Shown: positions 33,486-43,287, counted from the first letter of the stretch. The stretch: 49,053 bases of DNA from Bacillota bacterium (GCA_023397905.1 JAEWSZ010000235.1:1-49053); one strand, 5' to 3'. Numbers and translations: made by a program. Notes: generated by a model from the sequence alone, not told the origin.

Positions 33486-34685
33486 TTATCCTCCCAGTAC
33501 TATTTTTATATCATCTTCAGGATTGATTGTATATGCTTTTACACCGATTTCAGGCAGATTGTCAAGTATGTCGTCCACTATATCCGGCTTGTCCGGAAAT
33601 AGCGTTCCAGGGGAGATATAAATCAGACAGATGGAATGGTTTGACATCTGCGCCTTGTAAATTATGTTATACAAATCAATGTCCAGAATGCTGGTAATTA
33701 TGATCATATCGTCAAAACTGTTGCTGCTTTCGTAATGCAGGTTTACAATGTCGGCCAGGGAGACTTTCTGGCTGAAGCTTATGGTTGACAGAGTCTTGTA
33801 AATAAAGTTGAATTCATGGCGGTTTGACGCCTTCAGTATTTCAAGCTTTTCGTCGTAATATATGTAATTGACCGATATGCCCCTGTTCAGATAGAAATTC
33901 AAAACTGCCACAACGGTTTCGATCAGCTTGTCTTCAAATACGATGTTTATATTGTCGGAGTAACTGTTATGTCTCAGGTCAAGAAGTACGTTTACATTGG
34001 AATCGGAGGTGCGCTCGAAATTCTTTATCATCCACCTGTTGTTCCGTGAAGAAAGTTTCCAGTGGATTTTTCTGAAGCTGTCTCCGTATTGATAGTTCCT
34101 GATGTCCCTTATATTGCTGAAATCCTCAACGGTACCCTGAGGAGAGCTTTGAGAATCATAACTGCTGGTGTTGAACACATCAAATTTATACAGGTGCTCA
34201 ATGCGGGGATAAACTATTAATTTTTTGGTCTCAGGTATTTTATAATTCAATCTGATCAGTCCCAGAAAATCTTCGATGCAGATGTTGTTTATTCCGACTT
34301 CATACTGGCCTCTGTACTTGCATTCCATGTTGAAAACAAATTCCTTCTTGGACAGAGGAGTAATAAACAGGCTCTGTGAGTAGCTTATGGAATTGAACAG
34401 GGTATGCGAGCCGAAAAATGACACGTATATATAGGGGTAGATAATAATGTCTTCATTGCTGATTTTGACGGTGAGCTTTACAGTTTCGCCTTTTGTAATA
34501 ACCTTTTTGTCAATGTCCTGTACAAATTTGATCCGGAAGTATATATACAGGGTGTAGCCCACGGAAAAGACCAGCAGGGCCAAAAGGGTGTTCAGGAAAA
34601 AGGACGGCACAAACCCGCCGAAATTGTATCTGAAAACAACAGCTATTATTAATAAAAATAAATACGTAATCCTATTTTTTCTCAT
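33486..34685 (-). CDS. DUF58 protein
   Basis: 399 aa. Two N-terminal membrane helices (about 8-25 and 30-50), a beta-rich middle, and the DUF58 core with YQYGDSFRKIHWKLSSR, then a von Willebrand A-like domain (VNVLLDLRHNS). It is the usual partner of MoxR ATPases in putative chaperone/metal-insertion systems. The start overlaps moxR by 14 bp. Confidence 0.9.
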   Translation of the reverse strand: MRKNRITYLFLLIIAVVFRYNFGGFVPSFFLNTLLALLVFSVGYTLYIYFRIKFVQDIDKKVITKGETVKLTVKISNEDIIIYPYIYVSFFGSHTLFNSISYSQSLFITPLSKKEFVFNMECKYRGQYEVGINNICIEDFLGLIRLNYKIPETKKLIVYPRIEHLYKFDVFNTSSYDSQSSPQGTVEDFSNIRDIRNYQYGDSFRKIHWKLSSRNNRWMIKNFERTSDSNVNVLLDLRHNSYSDNINIVFEDKLIETVVAVLNFYLNRGISVNYIYYDEKLEILKASNRHEFNFIYKTLSTISFSQKVSLADIVNLHYESSNSFDDMIIITSILDIDLYNIIYKAQMSNHSICLIYISPGTLFPDKPDIVDDILDNLPEIGVKAYTINPEDDIKIVLGG

Positions 34686-35628
34686 AATTATCTACCAAAG
34701 GTATATAGACCTTATCAATTATAGAACTCAGGACGTCGGAGGACGTCATTTTCTTCAGCTTTGCTTCCTGTTTGAGCAGAATACGGTGTGAAAGCGTAGG
34801 GATAAGCATTTTTTTTATATCCTCGGGCAACACGTAATCCCTGCTGTTAAAATAAGCCCAGGCCTGGGCGGCCCGGCAGACCGCAAGCGAACCTCTCGGG
34901 CTGGCTCCCAGTGCTATGTAATCATTATTTCTCGTCTGATTGATAATGTCAACCACATAATTTTTTAAAGTTTTGTCAATATGAACCTGCCTGACCTCGT
35001 TCTGTATGGTGATTATTTCGGAGCTGTCGGCGACAGGATCCAGGGTTTCCAGAGGGTTGTCCTGCAGAAATCTGGAAAGGATGTAGACCTCTTCACCGGC
35101 CTGGGGATATCCCAGGGATATCTTTAAAAAGAACCTGTCCATCTGGGCTTCGGGAAGGGGATAGGTTCCGATATATTCAATGGGGTTCTGAGTGGCCAAT
35201 ACCATAAAGGGCTTAGGAAGCTTATATGTATTGCCGTCCACGGTTACCTGGTTTTCCTCCATAATTTCCAGAAGGCTGGACTGTGTTTTTGGAGAAGTCC
35301 TGTTTATTTCATCGGCCAGCAATATCTGGCACATGGCGCTGCCCGGCCTGAATTCAAATTCGCTGGTCTTCTGGTTGTAAATGGAAAATCCCGTAATATC
35401 AGAGGGGAGAACATCCGGGGTAAACTGAATTCTTCTGAATGAAGCCGAAATGGATTTTGCCAGAGCCGAGATCAAACTGGTTTTGCCGACTCCCGGAACA
35501 TCCTCCAGAAGCACGTGGCCGTTGCATACAAGAGCCACAAGCGTCAGTTCTATAGCATTTCTTTTACCAACAATAACTTTTTCAACATTGTCAGCAATCC
35601 TTTTTAAAAGAACGGAGTTATTATTCAT
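34672..35628 (-). CDS. MoxR-family AAA+ ATPase
   Basis: 318 aa from the ATG at 35628 (AAGGAG upstream; an ATG 27 bp earlier is less likely). Walker A LLEDVPGVGKTS (40-51), Walker B ILLADEINR, sensor MVLATQNP, arginine finger region LPEAQMDRF, and the C-terminal lid with GASPRGSLA. It probably acts as a chaperone for the DUF58 and transglutaminase proteins that follow. Confidence 0.95.
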   Translation of the reverse strand: MNNNSVLLKRIADNVEKVIVGKRNAIELTLVALVCNGHVLLEDVPGVGKTSLISALAKSISASFRRIQFTPDVLPSDITGFSIYNQKTSEFEFRPGSAMCQILLADEINRTSPKTQSSLLEIMEENQVTVDGNTYKLPKPFMVLATQNPIEYIGTYPLPEAQMDRFFLKISLGYPQAGEEVYILSRFLQDNPLETLDPVADSSEIITIQNEVRQVHIDKTLKNYVVDIINQTRNNDYIALGASPRGSLAVCRAAQAWAYFNSRDYVLPEDIKKMLIPTLSHRILLKQEAKLKKMTSSDVLSSIIDKVYIPLVDNYEKK

Positions 35629-35908
35629 GGGGTATATCTCCTTCGTTAAGTACAATTAAAATTAATAATTTAATTATATTAAATTATTAAAGAAAGTTCC
35701 ATGTAATAATTGTCTATAAAAGCTAAAAAAAATTGTAATAAGTTGTATAAATAAGGTCAGGCCTGCTTGTTCAGGCATCAGGCACAGAAATATCACACCT
35801 TTGTAAAATTTAATCCGATTTTAACACAAAACAAACATAAAACTGCTGAAATATTGTCAATAAACAGTAAAAAAGTTGATTATGACAGCCCAATTTGTGG
35901 AATTCATA

Positions 35909-35937
35909 TTGGGAAATCACAAAAAAGATGATATACT
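35909..35937 (+). promoter_or_regulatory. Promoter of the DeoR gene
   Basis: TTGGGA (35909-35914), 17 bp, TATACT (35932-35937). The 387-bp gap 35629-36015 also has the AATTTAAT/ATTAAATT palindrome near 35668-35686 ahead of moxR and a GCCTG/CAGGC hairpin at 35761-35776; no gene. Confidence 0.6.
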
Positions 35938-36015
35938 TCTACTGAGGAGAATCACTGCTGCCGGTATTGACATGCAGGCTCCGATTGGGGAAATTATTAT
36001 TTTGCGGAAAGAGGG

Positions 36016-36789
36016 ATGAAATTGCTTGCTACGGAACGTCATGAAAAAATAATGGAAATTCTCAACGAAAAGAAGAGTGTGAAAGTGTCCGCTTTATCGG
36101 AACTGTTTAATGTTTCAATAGAAACCATACGCCGGGACCTGGACTATATGGAAAAGGACGGAAGACTGACCAAGGTATACGGCGGAGCAGTTCTGGAGCA
36201 TGTTGTAGCCAAGGAAATAAATCTCACTTCCAGGATTTCGGCCAATGTGGAGCTGAAACAGGAAATCGGACGTATAGCATGCAGATTTGTAGAGGAAGGG
36301 CAGTCCATAGCCCTGGATACCAGTACTACAAATCTTGAAATTGCAAAGGTACTGAAAAAGAATTTCAACCGCCTCACCGTCATAACCAATGCTATCGATA
36401 TCGCACTGGAAATGAAGGACAAGGAGCATTTCAATACCGTTCTCACAGGGGGCGTGCTGAGGGGAGACGAGCTGTGCCTGCTGGGAGGCCTGGCGGAAGA
36501 GTTCCTGGATAAATTTCATATAGACAAGGTCTTTGCCAGTGTCAGCGGGATTTCCCTTACCAGCGGATTTACAGATTACGGCCTGGGAGAATACCATGTC
36601 AAGAAGAAAATGATAGAACGGGCAAGAGAGGTTATTGTAGTTGCGGACAGCACCAAATTTGATATTGTGTCGCTGATGAAGGTGGGGGATCTGGATATAT
36701 GTGATTTCATTATTACAGATTCAAAATTGAATCCCAATATTTTGTTGAAATATCAGGAAAAGGGTATTAAAATCGTTAATCAGCTTTAA
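36016..36789 (+). CDS. DeoR-family transcriptional repressor
   Basis: 257 aa. N-terminal helix-turn-helix (VKVSALSELFNVSIETIRRDL, about 16-36) with the GGAV wing, and a DeoR sugar-phosphate sensor domain (SRISANVELKQEIGR, LDTSTTNLEIAK, TNAIDIAL, LTGGVLRGDELCLLGG, ADSTKF). ATG 36016 directly abuts GAGGG; a TTG at 36022 would have a better-spaced site and matches the usual family start, so the true start is uncertain by two codons. It precedes an ABC sugar importer and probably regulates it. Confidence 0.92.
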   Translation: MKLLATERHEKIMEILNEKKSVKVSALSELFNVSIETIRRDLDYMEKDGRLTKVYGGAVLEHVVAKEINLTSRISANVELKQEIGRIACRFVEEGQSIALDTSTTNLEIAKVLKKNFNRLTVITNAIDIALEMKDKEHFNTVLTGGVLRGDELCLLGGLAEEFLDKFHIDKVFASVSGISLTSGFTDYGLGEYHVKKKMIERAREVIVVADSTKFDIVSLMKVGDLDICDFIITDSKLNPNILLKYQEKGIKIVNQL

Positions 36790-36824
36790 TTCCAATTCTT
36801 TATTAATATTCCTATTTGATAACA

Positions 36825-36909
36825 TCCACACAATGCTGGCAATATATATTATCAAAATGTCAATGTTGTGTGGAATTATGTTGAACATATCTATAAAAAT
36901 AACTATAAG
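36825..36909 (+). promoter_or_regulatory. Promoter and operator-like inverted repeat of the ABC importer operon
   Basis: TTGAAC (36881-36886), 17 bp, TATAAG (36904-36909). Just upstream TCCACACAA (36825-36833) and TTGTGTGGA (36866-36874) form an exact 9-bp inverted repeat, 32 bp apart (centres about four helical turns apart), fitting a looping DeoR operator. Confidence 0.5.
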
Positions 36910-37004
36910 TTTACAAAAGTACAACATAAACTTAATAAAAAGTATGTATTATAAATCGTGTCAGGCAATCGACTTCGACAGTCTTCAAAGGGGGCCGGTT
37001 TATA

Positions 37005-37895
37005 ATGCAAAATATAAAAAAATTTTTTAAATCAGACCGTATTGTCATATTGATTTTTACTCTGCCAGCATTGATACCGCTGGCTGTATTCTGGATATAT
37101 CCCGTGCTGGACACCTTCAGGATCAGCACCACCGATTGGGATTATATGTCTCCGGATTACAATTTCGTCGGATTGGGAAACTATCTGAACCTTTTAAAAG
37201 ACTCCGATTTTTATGATGTGATTTTAAATACCCTTTATTTTTCCGCAGGTACGACTATTCTGACGCTTATTTCCGGATTGATAATTGCGCTGCTTGTTTT
37301 CAAGCTGGGCAAAGGCGAAGGGTTTTACCGCTCGGTTCTGTTTCTTCCTTGGATTACGCCTGCCATAGCAGTTTCCATTGTATGGGCATGGGTTTTTAAT
37401 CCTGAAACGGGGCTTGCCAATTTTCTTTTATCCCTGGTCGGCGTTCCAAAGCTGCCATGGATAGAGAGTTCGGTCTGGGCCATGCCGGCAATCATAATAA
37501 TGACCGTATGGAAAAATGCCGGTTACAATATGATCTTTTTTCTCACGGCCATGCATATTGTTCCCGAGCAGTTGTACGAAGCCGCCGACATAGACGGGGC
37601 TTCCTGGCTTACCAAACTGCTGCATGTGACTTTGCCCTCCATATCGCCCACCACTTTCTTCCTGATTATCGTGGACCTGATTGAATGCATGCAGGCTTAC
37701 GACCAGATACTCATACTGACTCAGGGCGGTCCGGCAGGCAGTACCAGAACACTTCTGTATTATTATTTCCAGCTTGCATTTACCCAGTTTAATATGGGAC
37801 ATGCCACTGCTGCTGCGGTTTTCCTGGTAATACTCACAGCGCTGCTGTCGGTGCTGAATTTCTATATTTCAAAAAAGTGGGTCGTCTACAATTAG
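37005..37895 (+). CDS. Sugar ABC transporter permease (UgpA/MalF-like)
   Basis: 296 aa, six membrane helices; EAA loop EAADIDGASWLTKLLHVTLP contacts the ATPase. Carbohydrate-uptake family 1. AAAGGGGG precedes the ATG. First gene of the operon permease-permease-binding protein-PHP-HAD. No ATPase gene is present. Confidence 0.92.
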   Translation: MQNIKKFFKSDRIVILIFTLPALIPLAVFWIYPVLDTFRISTTDWDYMSPDYNFVGLGNYLNLLKDSDFYDVILNTLYFSAGTTILTLISGLIIALLVFKLGKGEGFYRSVLFLPWITPAIAVSIVWAWVFNPETGLANFLLSLVGVPKLPWIESSVWAMPAIIIMTVWKNAGYNMIFFLTAMHIVPEQLYEAADIDGASWLTKLLHVTLPSISPTTFFLIIVDLIECMQAYDQILILTQGGPAGSTRTLLYYYFQLAFTQFNMGHATAAAVFLVILTALLSVLNFYISKKWVVYN

Positions 37896-37911
37896 AAAGG
37901 AGAAATACATT

Positions 37912-38736
37912 ATGAAGGCAATTGGTCTCACAAGGAGATTTGTGCTGTTACTCACAGCCGTTTATATGCTGTTTCCTTTTTATTGGATGGCCAGCAGCGC
38001 ATTTAAAACAAAGGAGGAAATATTTCAGTTTCCCCCGGACATTTTTCCTGCGTCGGTAAACTGGAATGTATTTGCAGAAACTCTTAAAGAAACGCCGTTT
38101 TTTCTTTACATATTCAACAGCAGCGTCACGGCGCTGATAATAGTGTTATTTCAGATAATTAATTCCGCGCTTTTTTCATATGTGCTGACCCAGTTTGAAT
38201 TCAAGGGCAAAAACATATTGTTTGCGATTATCATGGGTTCCTACATGCTTCCGGCTGCTGCGACCTATGTTCCGGGCTATATAATTTTGTCAAGATTCGG
38301 AATGCTAAATTCCTATTCCGGTTTAATAGTGTCCAATTGTGTCAGCGTATTCAGTATTTTTCTTGTAAGGCAGGCCTTTATGCAGGTGAACAAAAGTATC
38401 CTGGAGGCGGCAAAAATAGACGGCGCTTCCCACTGGTGGATATTATGGAGGATCATGGTGCCGCTTACAAAGCCCTCCTTCATATCTCTGGCACTGATAG
38501 CATTTGTAAGAAACTACAATAACTACATGTGGCCTTCGCTCATAATAAAAAAGCCTGAATTATACCTTGTGACCATAGGCTTGAAACAATTTTTTATTGA
38601 AGGCGGGGCATATGGGATCAAATGGCCGCAGGTAATGGCGGCCTGTACGATTACAGTGCTTCCTCTGGTCATTTTATATCTGTTCCTGCAAAAGTATCTC
38701 ATTGAGGGAATATCCGATTCGGGTGTAAAGGGTTAA
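37912..38736 (+). CDS. Sugar ABC transporter permease (UgpE/MalG-like)
   Basis: 274 aa, six membrane helices; EAA loop EAAKIDGASHWWILWRIMVP. Partner of the previous permease; AGAAAGGAG before ATG, 16 bp after the previous stop. C-terminal YLIEGISDSGVKG is typical of MalG-type permeases. Confidence 0.92.
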   Translation: MKAIGLTRRFVLLLTAVYMLFPFYWMASSAFKTKEEIFQFPPDIFPASVNWNVFAETLKETPFFLYIFNSSVTALIIVLFQIINSALFSYVLTQFEFKGKNILFAIIMGSYMLPAAATYVPGYIILSRFGMLNSYSGLIVSNCVSVFSIFLVRQAFMQVNKSILEAAKIDGASHWWILWRIMVPLTKPSFISLALIAFVRNYNNYMWPSLIIKKPELYLVTIGLKQFFIEGGAYGIKWPQVMAACTITVLPLVILYLFLQKYLIEGISDSGVKG

Positions 38737-38769
38737 TATCCTTTAACTATAAATTATGGAGGTATTTAT

Positions 38770-40146
38770 ATGAAATCATTAATGAAAAAACTTATGGCCG
38801 GAGTACTGTCCGCTGTTATTATGTCTACTCTTCTGGCAGGATGCGGAGGACAACCGGCGGCGGACACGACCGATACTCAGCAGACTGCGTCTACGGCCTC
38901 TGGATCCGCTTCATCGGAATCTTCAGCCGCACCTGAAAAAACTCTTGAGCTGGAATACTGGTACGGCCTCGGAGGTAAGCTGGGAGAGACCATGAAGGCT
39001 CTGATCGACGATTTTAATTCTTCCCAGAAAGCATATGCGATAAAAGGAGTGGCACAGGGCAGTTATGACGAGACCTATCAGGCTCTTCAGGCGGCAATCG
39101 CCAGCGGAAGCGCTCCGGCATGCTTCCTTACGACTTCACCTACAGTCAATGCCCTGGCGCAGAAAAGTGTGCTGGAAAATGTACAACCCTATGCGGACAA
39201 GGACAGTAGCTTTAACCTGCCGGATTTTGTACAGGCCTTTCTGCCGCCGGCGCAGGTAAATAACGGCTTATATGGGATTCCCGCCTACGGGACCACTCAG
39301 ATAATGTATTACAGAAAAGATATATTTGAAAAGAAGGGAATATCCCCGGATGTGCTGAAAAGCTGGGAAAGCCTTGAAAAAGCGTCTTCACAGCTGACGG
39401 AAAAAAGCGGTTCCGAAACCTCGGTCTACGGATGGGAACCCATGTGGGGAGCAGGAAATATCATAGACGCCACCTTGAGCGCAGGAGGAACTGTTCTCAG
39501 CGCCGACGGTAAGACGGTAACTGTGGACGACAAGATATGGGTGGATACCTGGGAATATTTCCGCCGCAATATACATGATTCCAAAGCCATGAGGATACAT
39601 TCCGGAGGACAGGGCTGGGAATACTGGTATAAAACCATTGACGATGTAATGCAGGGCAAAGCGGCAGGTTATATCGGGTCATCCGGAGACCAAGGAGATC
39701 TTGATTTCACTAAAATTGCGGCCTACGAACAGCCCGGATGGAACGGAGGACTGGGGAAACCCGTGGCCAGTTCACAATTCCTTGCCATACCCTCGGCAGC
39801 AAAAGATGAACAGAAGCAGGGCGCTTTTGAATGGATGAAATTCTTTACAAATGCCAAGAACACAGGAAAATGGTCAATGAGCACAGGTTACATACCCGCA
39901 AGGCTTTCCGCCCAGGAGGATGCCGACTATAAAGCATATCTGGACAAGAACCCGCAGGCAAAAGTACCTCTGACTCAAGCTTCCCACGCTTCTGCGGAAT
40001 TCCTGGATCCCACCGGCGGAAAAATAATGGATGCCCTTTCAAAGGCCTGCGACAAGGTAGAAATTGAAAACGTACCGGCTGCAAAGGCTTTGAAGGAAGC
40101 AAAGGACGCCGCTCAGAAAGCCCTTGACGAAGCGCTGAAAAAATAA
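38770..40146 (+). CDS. Extracellular sugar-binding lipoprotein
   Basis: 458 aa. Signal peptide with lipobox LLAG-C (C25), then a Ser/Ala/Thr linker and a family 1 solute-binding fold (LELEYWYGLGG, LIDDFNSSQK, YGIPAYGTTQIMYYRKDIFEKKG, GAFEWMKFFTN). Captures the substrate for the two permeases. The substrate is not readable; the PHP and HAD genes suggest a phosphorylated compound or glycerophosphodiester. Confidence 0.93.
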   Translation: MKSLMKKLMAGVLSAVIMSTLLAGCGGQPAADTTDTQQTASTASGSASSESSAAPEKTLELEYWYGLGGKLGETMKALIDDFNSSQKAYAIKGVAQGSYDETYQALQAAIASGSAPACFLTTSPTVNALAQKSVLENVQPYADKDSSFNLPDFVQAFLPPAQVNNGLYGIPAYGTTQIMYYRKDIFEKKGISPDVLKSWESLEKASSQLTEKSGSETSVYGWEPMWGAGNIIDATLSAGGTVLSADGKTVTVDDKIWVDTWEYFRRNIHDSKAMRIHSGGQGWEYWYKTIDDVMQGKAAGYIGSSGDQGDLDFTKIAAYEQPGWNGGLGKPVASSQFLAIPSAAKDEQKQGAFEWMKFFTNAKNTGKWSMSTGYIPARLSAQEDADYKAYLDKNPQAKVPLTQASHASAEFLDPTGGKIMDALSKACDKVEIENVPAAKALKEAKDAAQKALDEALKK

Positions 40147-40150
40147 GCAG

Positions 40151-41626
40151 ATGACAAAGGATATGAATGTTAAATTTAATGGAGATGCGGCAAATAGCTC
40201 ACCCGTATCTCCTCTTTTTTTTAAACTTGACGCAAGACAGGAATATATTGAAATAACCGGCACCGTTTCTGAGAAGTGCATATTTATGTGGTATCTTTAC
40301 GACCCGGAGGGCAAGCTCAGAGCACAGAGCTTTTGCCTGGGAAGCGGCAAGACCGTGGCTGTCACATGCGGTACTGGCGGGTATGGGACTGTACCCGGCC
40401 CTTTGCCGGACGGGGAGTGGACCATATGGGCAATATTTTTGCCGGGGAAAGAAAAAGAACAGAATGATCAGGTGTGGACACTGAATGTCTCCTACGGCAC
40501 CCAGGAGTACTCCGAGGCTGCCTGGAGCCGTGAGCCTGACGGAAAGCCTTCATTTGTGTGGCTGGATCCTGAAGGGAATGTCTGTGGAGAGTATCTGAAA
40601 AGATGCTACAAGCCTGAAAAAGCATGGTATAAAGGTGACTTTCATGCGCATACCACTCTCTCGGACGGAAAAATGACGCCTTTAAGAATACAAAATGAAG
40701 CCGGAAAACAGGGGCTTGATTTTTATGCCGTCACCGACCACAATTTCATTCATACCGCATGGACAGATGACCGGATGCCGGTACTTCCGGGAATGGAGCT
40801 GACGCTTGACCAGGGCCACTTCAACCTGTTTATGAAGGGCGCATTTCCTCTGTATAAGGAAGGCTTCTGGCGGAACATGACATTTGAAAGCGATGCGGTT
40901 AATACATTCCTAATAGAGGCGCGGAAAACCGGTGCGGTCGTATCTGTCAATCACGCTTTTATGGTCCCATGGGAAGTGAAATACGAGGGGCTTGACACGT
41001 CCCTGATCGACGCCATGGAGATAATCTGCGACCCCACATGGAGTAATTCGGCAGAGGCGGCGGAAAAAGCCCTGAAGGCTTTTGGGATCCTATGGGAGCA
41101 TGGAGTTAAAGTAACGGGCATAGGCGGCAGCGATATTCACAATCTTCCGGAGGAGCCTTATGAGGGAAGCCATGTCCCCGGAAAAATAGGCTTTCCGCTT
41201 TCATGGGTACTTGCGGACGAACTGTCACCTGCAGCTCTGCTGGAAGCGCTCAGAGAGCGCAGGGTGTGTGTTACCACAGGCTTCAGGCTGGATATACGGG
41301 TCAGATATCAGGGAAATGATTATACGGCCGGCAGCTGTATTCCGGTAGAGGATGAGAGCGACATTTCCTTTTCGGTTTCGCTGCAGGATACCGATCAGCC
41401 GTATTTCATTGATATAGTGGAAAGTGGGGCGGCTAACAGGGCGGAACTTTTGAACCGGGAAAATATACTTGATTTTAAACGAAATTGGGACGGCGGATAC
41501 CACTGGCTGAGAATTGATATCCGCGATTCTTCGGGCAGGCTTTGCGGCTTTGCAAATCCGGTATATTCCGGGAACAGAAAAATCGAAAAAATATTATGGG
41601 GGAATCTCGTTGAGCTTATTGAATGA
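40151..41626 (+). CDS. PHP-domain metallo-phosphoesterase (CehA/McbA type)
   Basis: 491 aa. Residues 1-155 form a beta-rich accessory domain; the PHP core starts with KGDFHAHTTLSDG (H165, H167), AVTDHN (D196, H197), PGMEL (E216), VSVNHAF and GGSDIH, giving a trinuclear metal site. A beta domain ends the protein. Probably hydrolyses a phosphodiester or phosphate ester brought in by the importer. ATG at 40151 lacks a clear ribosome site and is 4 bp after the previous stop, so translation is likely coupled; an ATG at 40163 is an alternative. Confidence 0.85.
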   Translation: MTKDMNVKFNGDAANSSPVSPLFFKLDARQEYIEITGTVSEKCIFMWYLYDPEGKLRAQSFCLGSGKTVAVTCGTGGYGTVPGPLPDGEWTIWAIFLPGKEKEQNDQVWTLNVSYGTQEYSEAAWSREPDGKPSFVWLDPEGNVCGEYLKRCYKPEKAWYKGDFHAHTTLSDGKMTPLRIQNEAGKQGLDFYAVTDHNFIHTAWTDDRMPVLPGMELTLDQGHFNLFMKGAFPLYKEGFWRNMTFESDAVNTFLIEARKTGAVVSVNHAFMVPWEVKYEGLDTSLIDAMEIICDPTWSNSAEAAEKALKAFGILWEHGVKVTGIGGSDIHNLPEEPYEGSHVPGKIGFPLSWVLADELSPAALLEALRERRVCVTTGFRLDIRVRYQGNDYTAGSCIPVEDESDISFSVSLQDTDQPYFIDIVESGAANRAELLNRENILDFKRNWDGGYHWLRIDIRDSSGRLCGFANPVYSGNRKIEKILWGNLVELIE

Positions 41627-42368
41627 ACGGATGAACAGTATACGCAGTATTCTTTTTGACAAGGACGGAACGTTGATTGATTTCAACTCCATCTGGATAC
41701 CACTGGCTTTTAAATTAGTCGGAGAGCTGCTTTCAGAGTATGGCTTTGACACCGGGCACAAAAAAATCCTGCTGGAGCGGATAGGTCTCTATTCCGACGG
41801 AAATGTCACGCCGGGAAGTATTTATGCCTCCGGAACCGAGGACGATGTGGCATGGGCAATATATAACTATCTGAAGGAATATGGAAAAGAGCTTCCCGCA
41901 TTTCCGTATTTTTTGAAAAATGTAAAAGATTTGGTCAGAAACTATATGGCGGACAACAAAAGCAGTATCCGCACCATCGGAAATGTGGGGGAGACCCTGT
42001 CCGGACTTAAAAAAAAGGGATTTATACTGGGGATATCCACCTCAGACAGCGAGGAAAATACCAGGATATGCCTGGAGGAGACCGGGATTTTGAAGTATTT
42101 TGATTATATAGGCTGTCCCGGAGAAAATAAAAGGCCAAAACCGGCGGGCGATATTCTTATGGATTTCTGTGCGAACCATGGGATGGACGCCGGTGAAGTA
42201 GCTGTGGTGGGAGACACCATGACCGACATAAGCTTTGCCCGCAGGAATAAGGCGGGGCTTGCCATAGGCGTGCTGTCGGGAGCCGGTGACAGGAACAGCC
42301 TGGCCGAGGCGGATATACTTCTCAGGGATATAAACGAATTGACAAGCGTTATGGGCGCAGACATATGA
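41610..42368 (+). CDS. HAD-family phosphatase
   Basis: 252 aa from TTG 41610, placed 5 bp after GGGGGAA and overlapping the PHP gene by 17 bp; ATG 41631 is an alternative. Motif I ILFDKDGTLIDFN, II ISTSDS, III with KPAGDIL, IV VVGDTMTDISFARR. Resembles phosphoglycolate phosphatases. Last gene of the importer operon; removes phosphate from the PHP product by inference. Confidence 0.85.
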   Translation: MSLLNERMNSIRSILFDKDGTLIDFNSIWIPLAFKLVGELLSEYGFDTGHKKILLERIGLYSDGNVTPGSIYASGTEDDVAWAIYNYLKEYGKELPAFPYFLKNVKDLVRNYMADNKSSIRTIGNVGETLSGLKKKGFILGISTSDSEENTRICLEETGILKYFDYIGCPGENKRPKPAGDILMDFCANHGMDAGEVAVVGDTMTDISFARRNKAGLAIGVLSGAGDRNSLAEADILLRDINELTSVMGADI

Positions 42369-42434
42369 CATCCGGCACATACGTTATATACTGTATATAC
42401 TGTGCAGGGAAATATACGGAACAGGCGGGCTTTT

Positions 42435-42623
42435 ATGAAGAAGGAATATTTTTATCATCTGACAGGATGGCTGCTTTTCATCCTTTGCAGTATTTTTTAT
42501 ATCATATCCGGTATCCGTTCAAAAGATTATTTTTCTTTGACCGGGGGCATAATATTTTTCATCGCCTGTATTGTTTTTATGATACCGCTTATTGAAAATC
42601 TGACCGGAAGGTCCAAGAAATAA
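42435..42623 (+). CDS. Small two-helix membrane protein
   Basis: 62 aa with two membrane helices (about 8-27 and 35-54) separated by a short GIRSKDYFSL loop, and a basic end (GRSKK). ATG 42435 has a weak GGCGGG site. No family recognised. Confidence 0.6.
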   Translation: MKKEYFYHLTGWLLFILCSIFYIISGIRSKDYFSLTGGIIFFIACIVFMIPLIENLTGRSKK

Positions 42624-42677
42624 TGAAATCCTATGCCCGGTGCTTTGTCGGAGCCCTTGACTGCAGATAAATTTTTG

Positions 42678-42855
42678 TTGTAAATAATTTTAAAATGTGC
42701 TAAAATACCAAAGGACAATTCGTTGAGATTGTTGATTGCAATATCGGGGATATGTCCTTTGACAATTTGTCTAACCATTGACTACGTTTTTGGGTTCTCC
42801 ATCCAATTACCTGGTTTATGGCGTTTAAATTATTAATTTGGAGGTAACGTAAAAC
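42678..42855 (+). promoter_or_regulatory. rpsO promoter and leader
   Basis: TTGTAA (42678-42683), 17 bp, TAAAAT (42701-42706). CAAAGGACA (42709-42717) and TGTCCTTTG (42753-42761) are exact complements, and GACAATTTGTC (42761-42771) is a palindrome. The leader of about 140 nt suits S15 autoregulation; specific S15 contacts are not identifiable by eye. Confidence 0.55.
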
Positions 42856-43119
42856 ATGTTTAAAGATGTAAAGCAGGAAATTATCACTAAGTATCAGATT
42901 CATGAAGGTGATACAGGTTCGCCTGAAGTTCAGGTTGCAATACTCACAGAGAGGATCAACCACCTGAACGACCACCTGAAGATTCACAAGAAGGATCACC
43001 ATTCGAGAAGAGGTCTTCTTAAAATGGTTGGTGCCAGAAGAGGCCTTTTGAATTATCTTCAGAAGAATGATATTGAAAGATATCGTGCTATTATCGAAAA
43101 GCTCGGTCTCAGAAAATAA
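42856..43119 (+). CDS. rpsO: 30S ribosomal protein S15
   Basis: 87 aa, standard length. Binds 16S rRNA early in 30S assembly. Motifs GDTGSPEVQVAILTERI, LNDHLKIHKKDHHSRRGLL and RRGLLNYLQKND. TTGGAGGT precedes the ATG. As in most bacteria it is followed by pnp. Confidence 0.98.
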   Translation: MFKDVKQEIITKYQIHEGDTGSPEVQVAILTERINHLNDHLKIHKKDHHSRRGLLKMVGARRGLLNYLQKNDIERYRAIIEKLGLRK

Positions 43120-43154
43120 TTTTAAAAGAACTGGATGGGCATTCAGTTCTTTGG

Positions 43155-43181
43155 ACAGGCAGGCTTTGGCCTGCCTGTTTT
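43155..43181 (+). terminator. Terminator of rpsO
   Basis: ACAGGCAGGC (43155-43164), loop TTTG, GCCTGCCTGT (43169-43178), then TTT. pnp would need readthrough or its own promoter. Confidence 0.8.
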
Positions 43182-43287
43182 ATATACCACATATATTTTG
43201 TGGAGAATTTATACATAAAGAAGACCGATAAATAAGTTGTGTGAAAAGAAGCAATAATATTAAAGAGGCAACAAGAGTAAGGAATTG

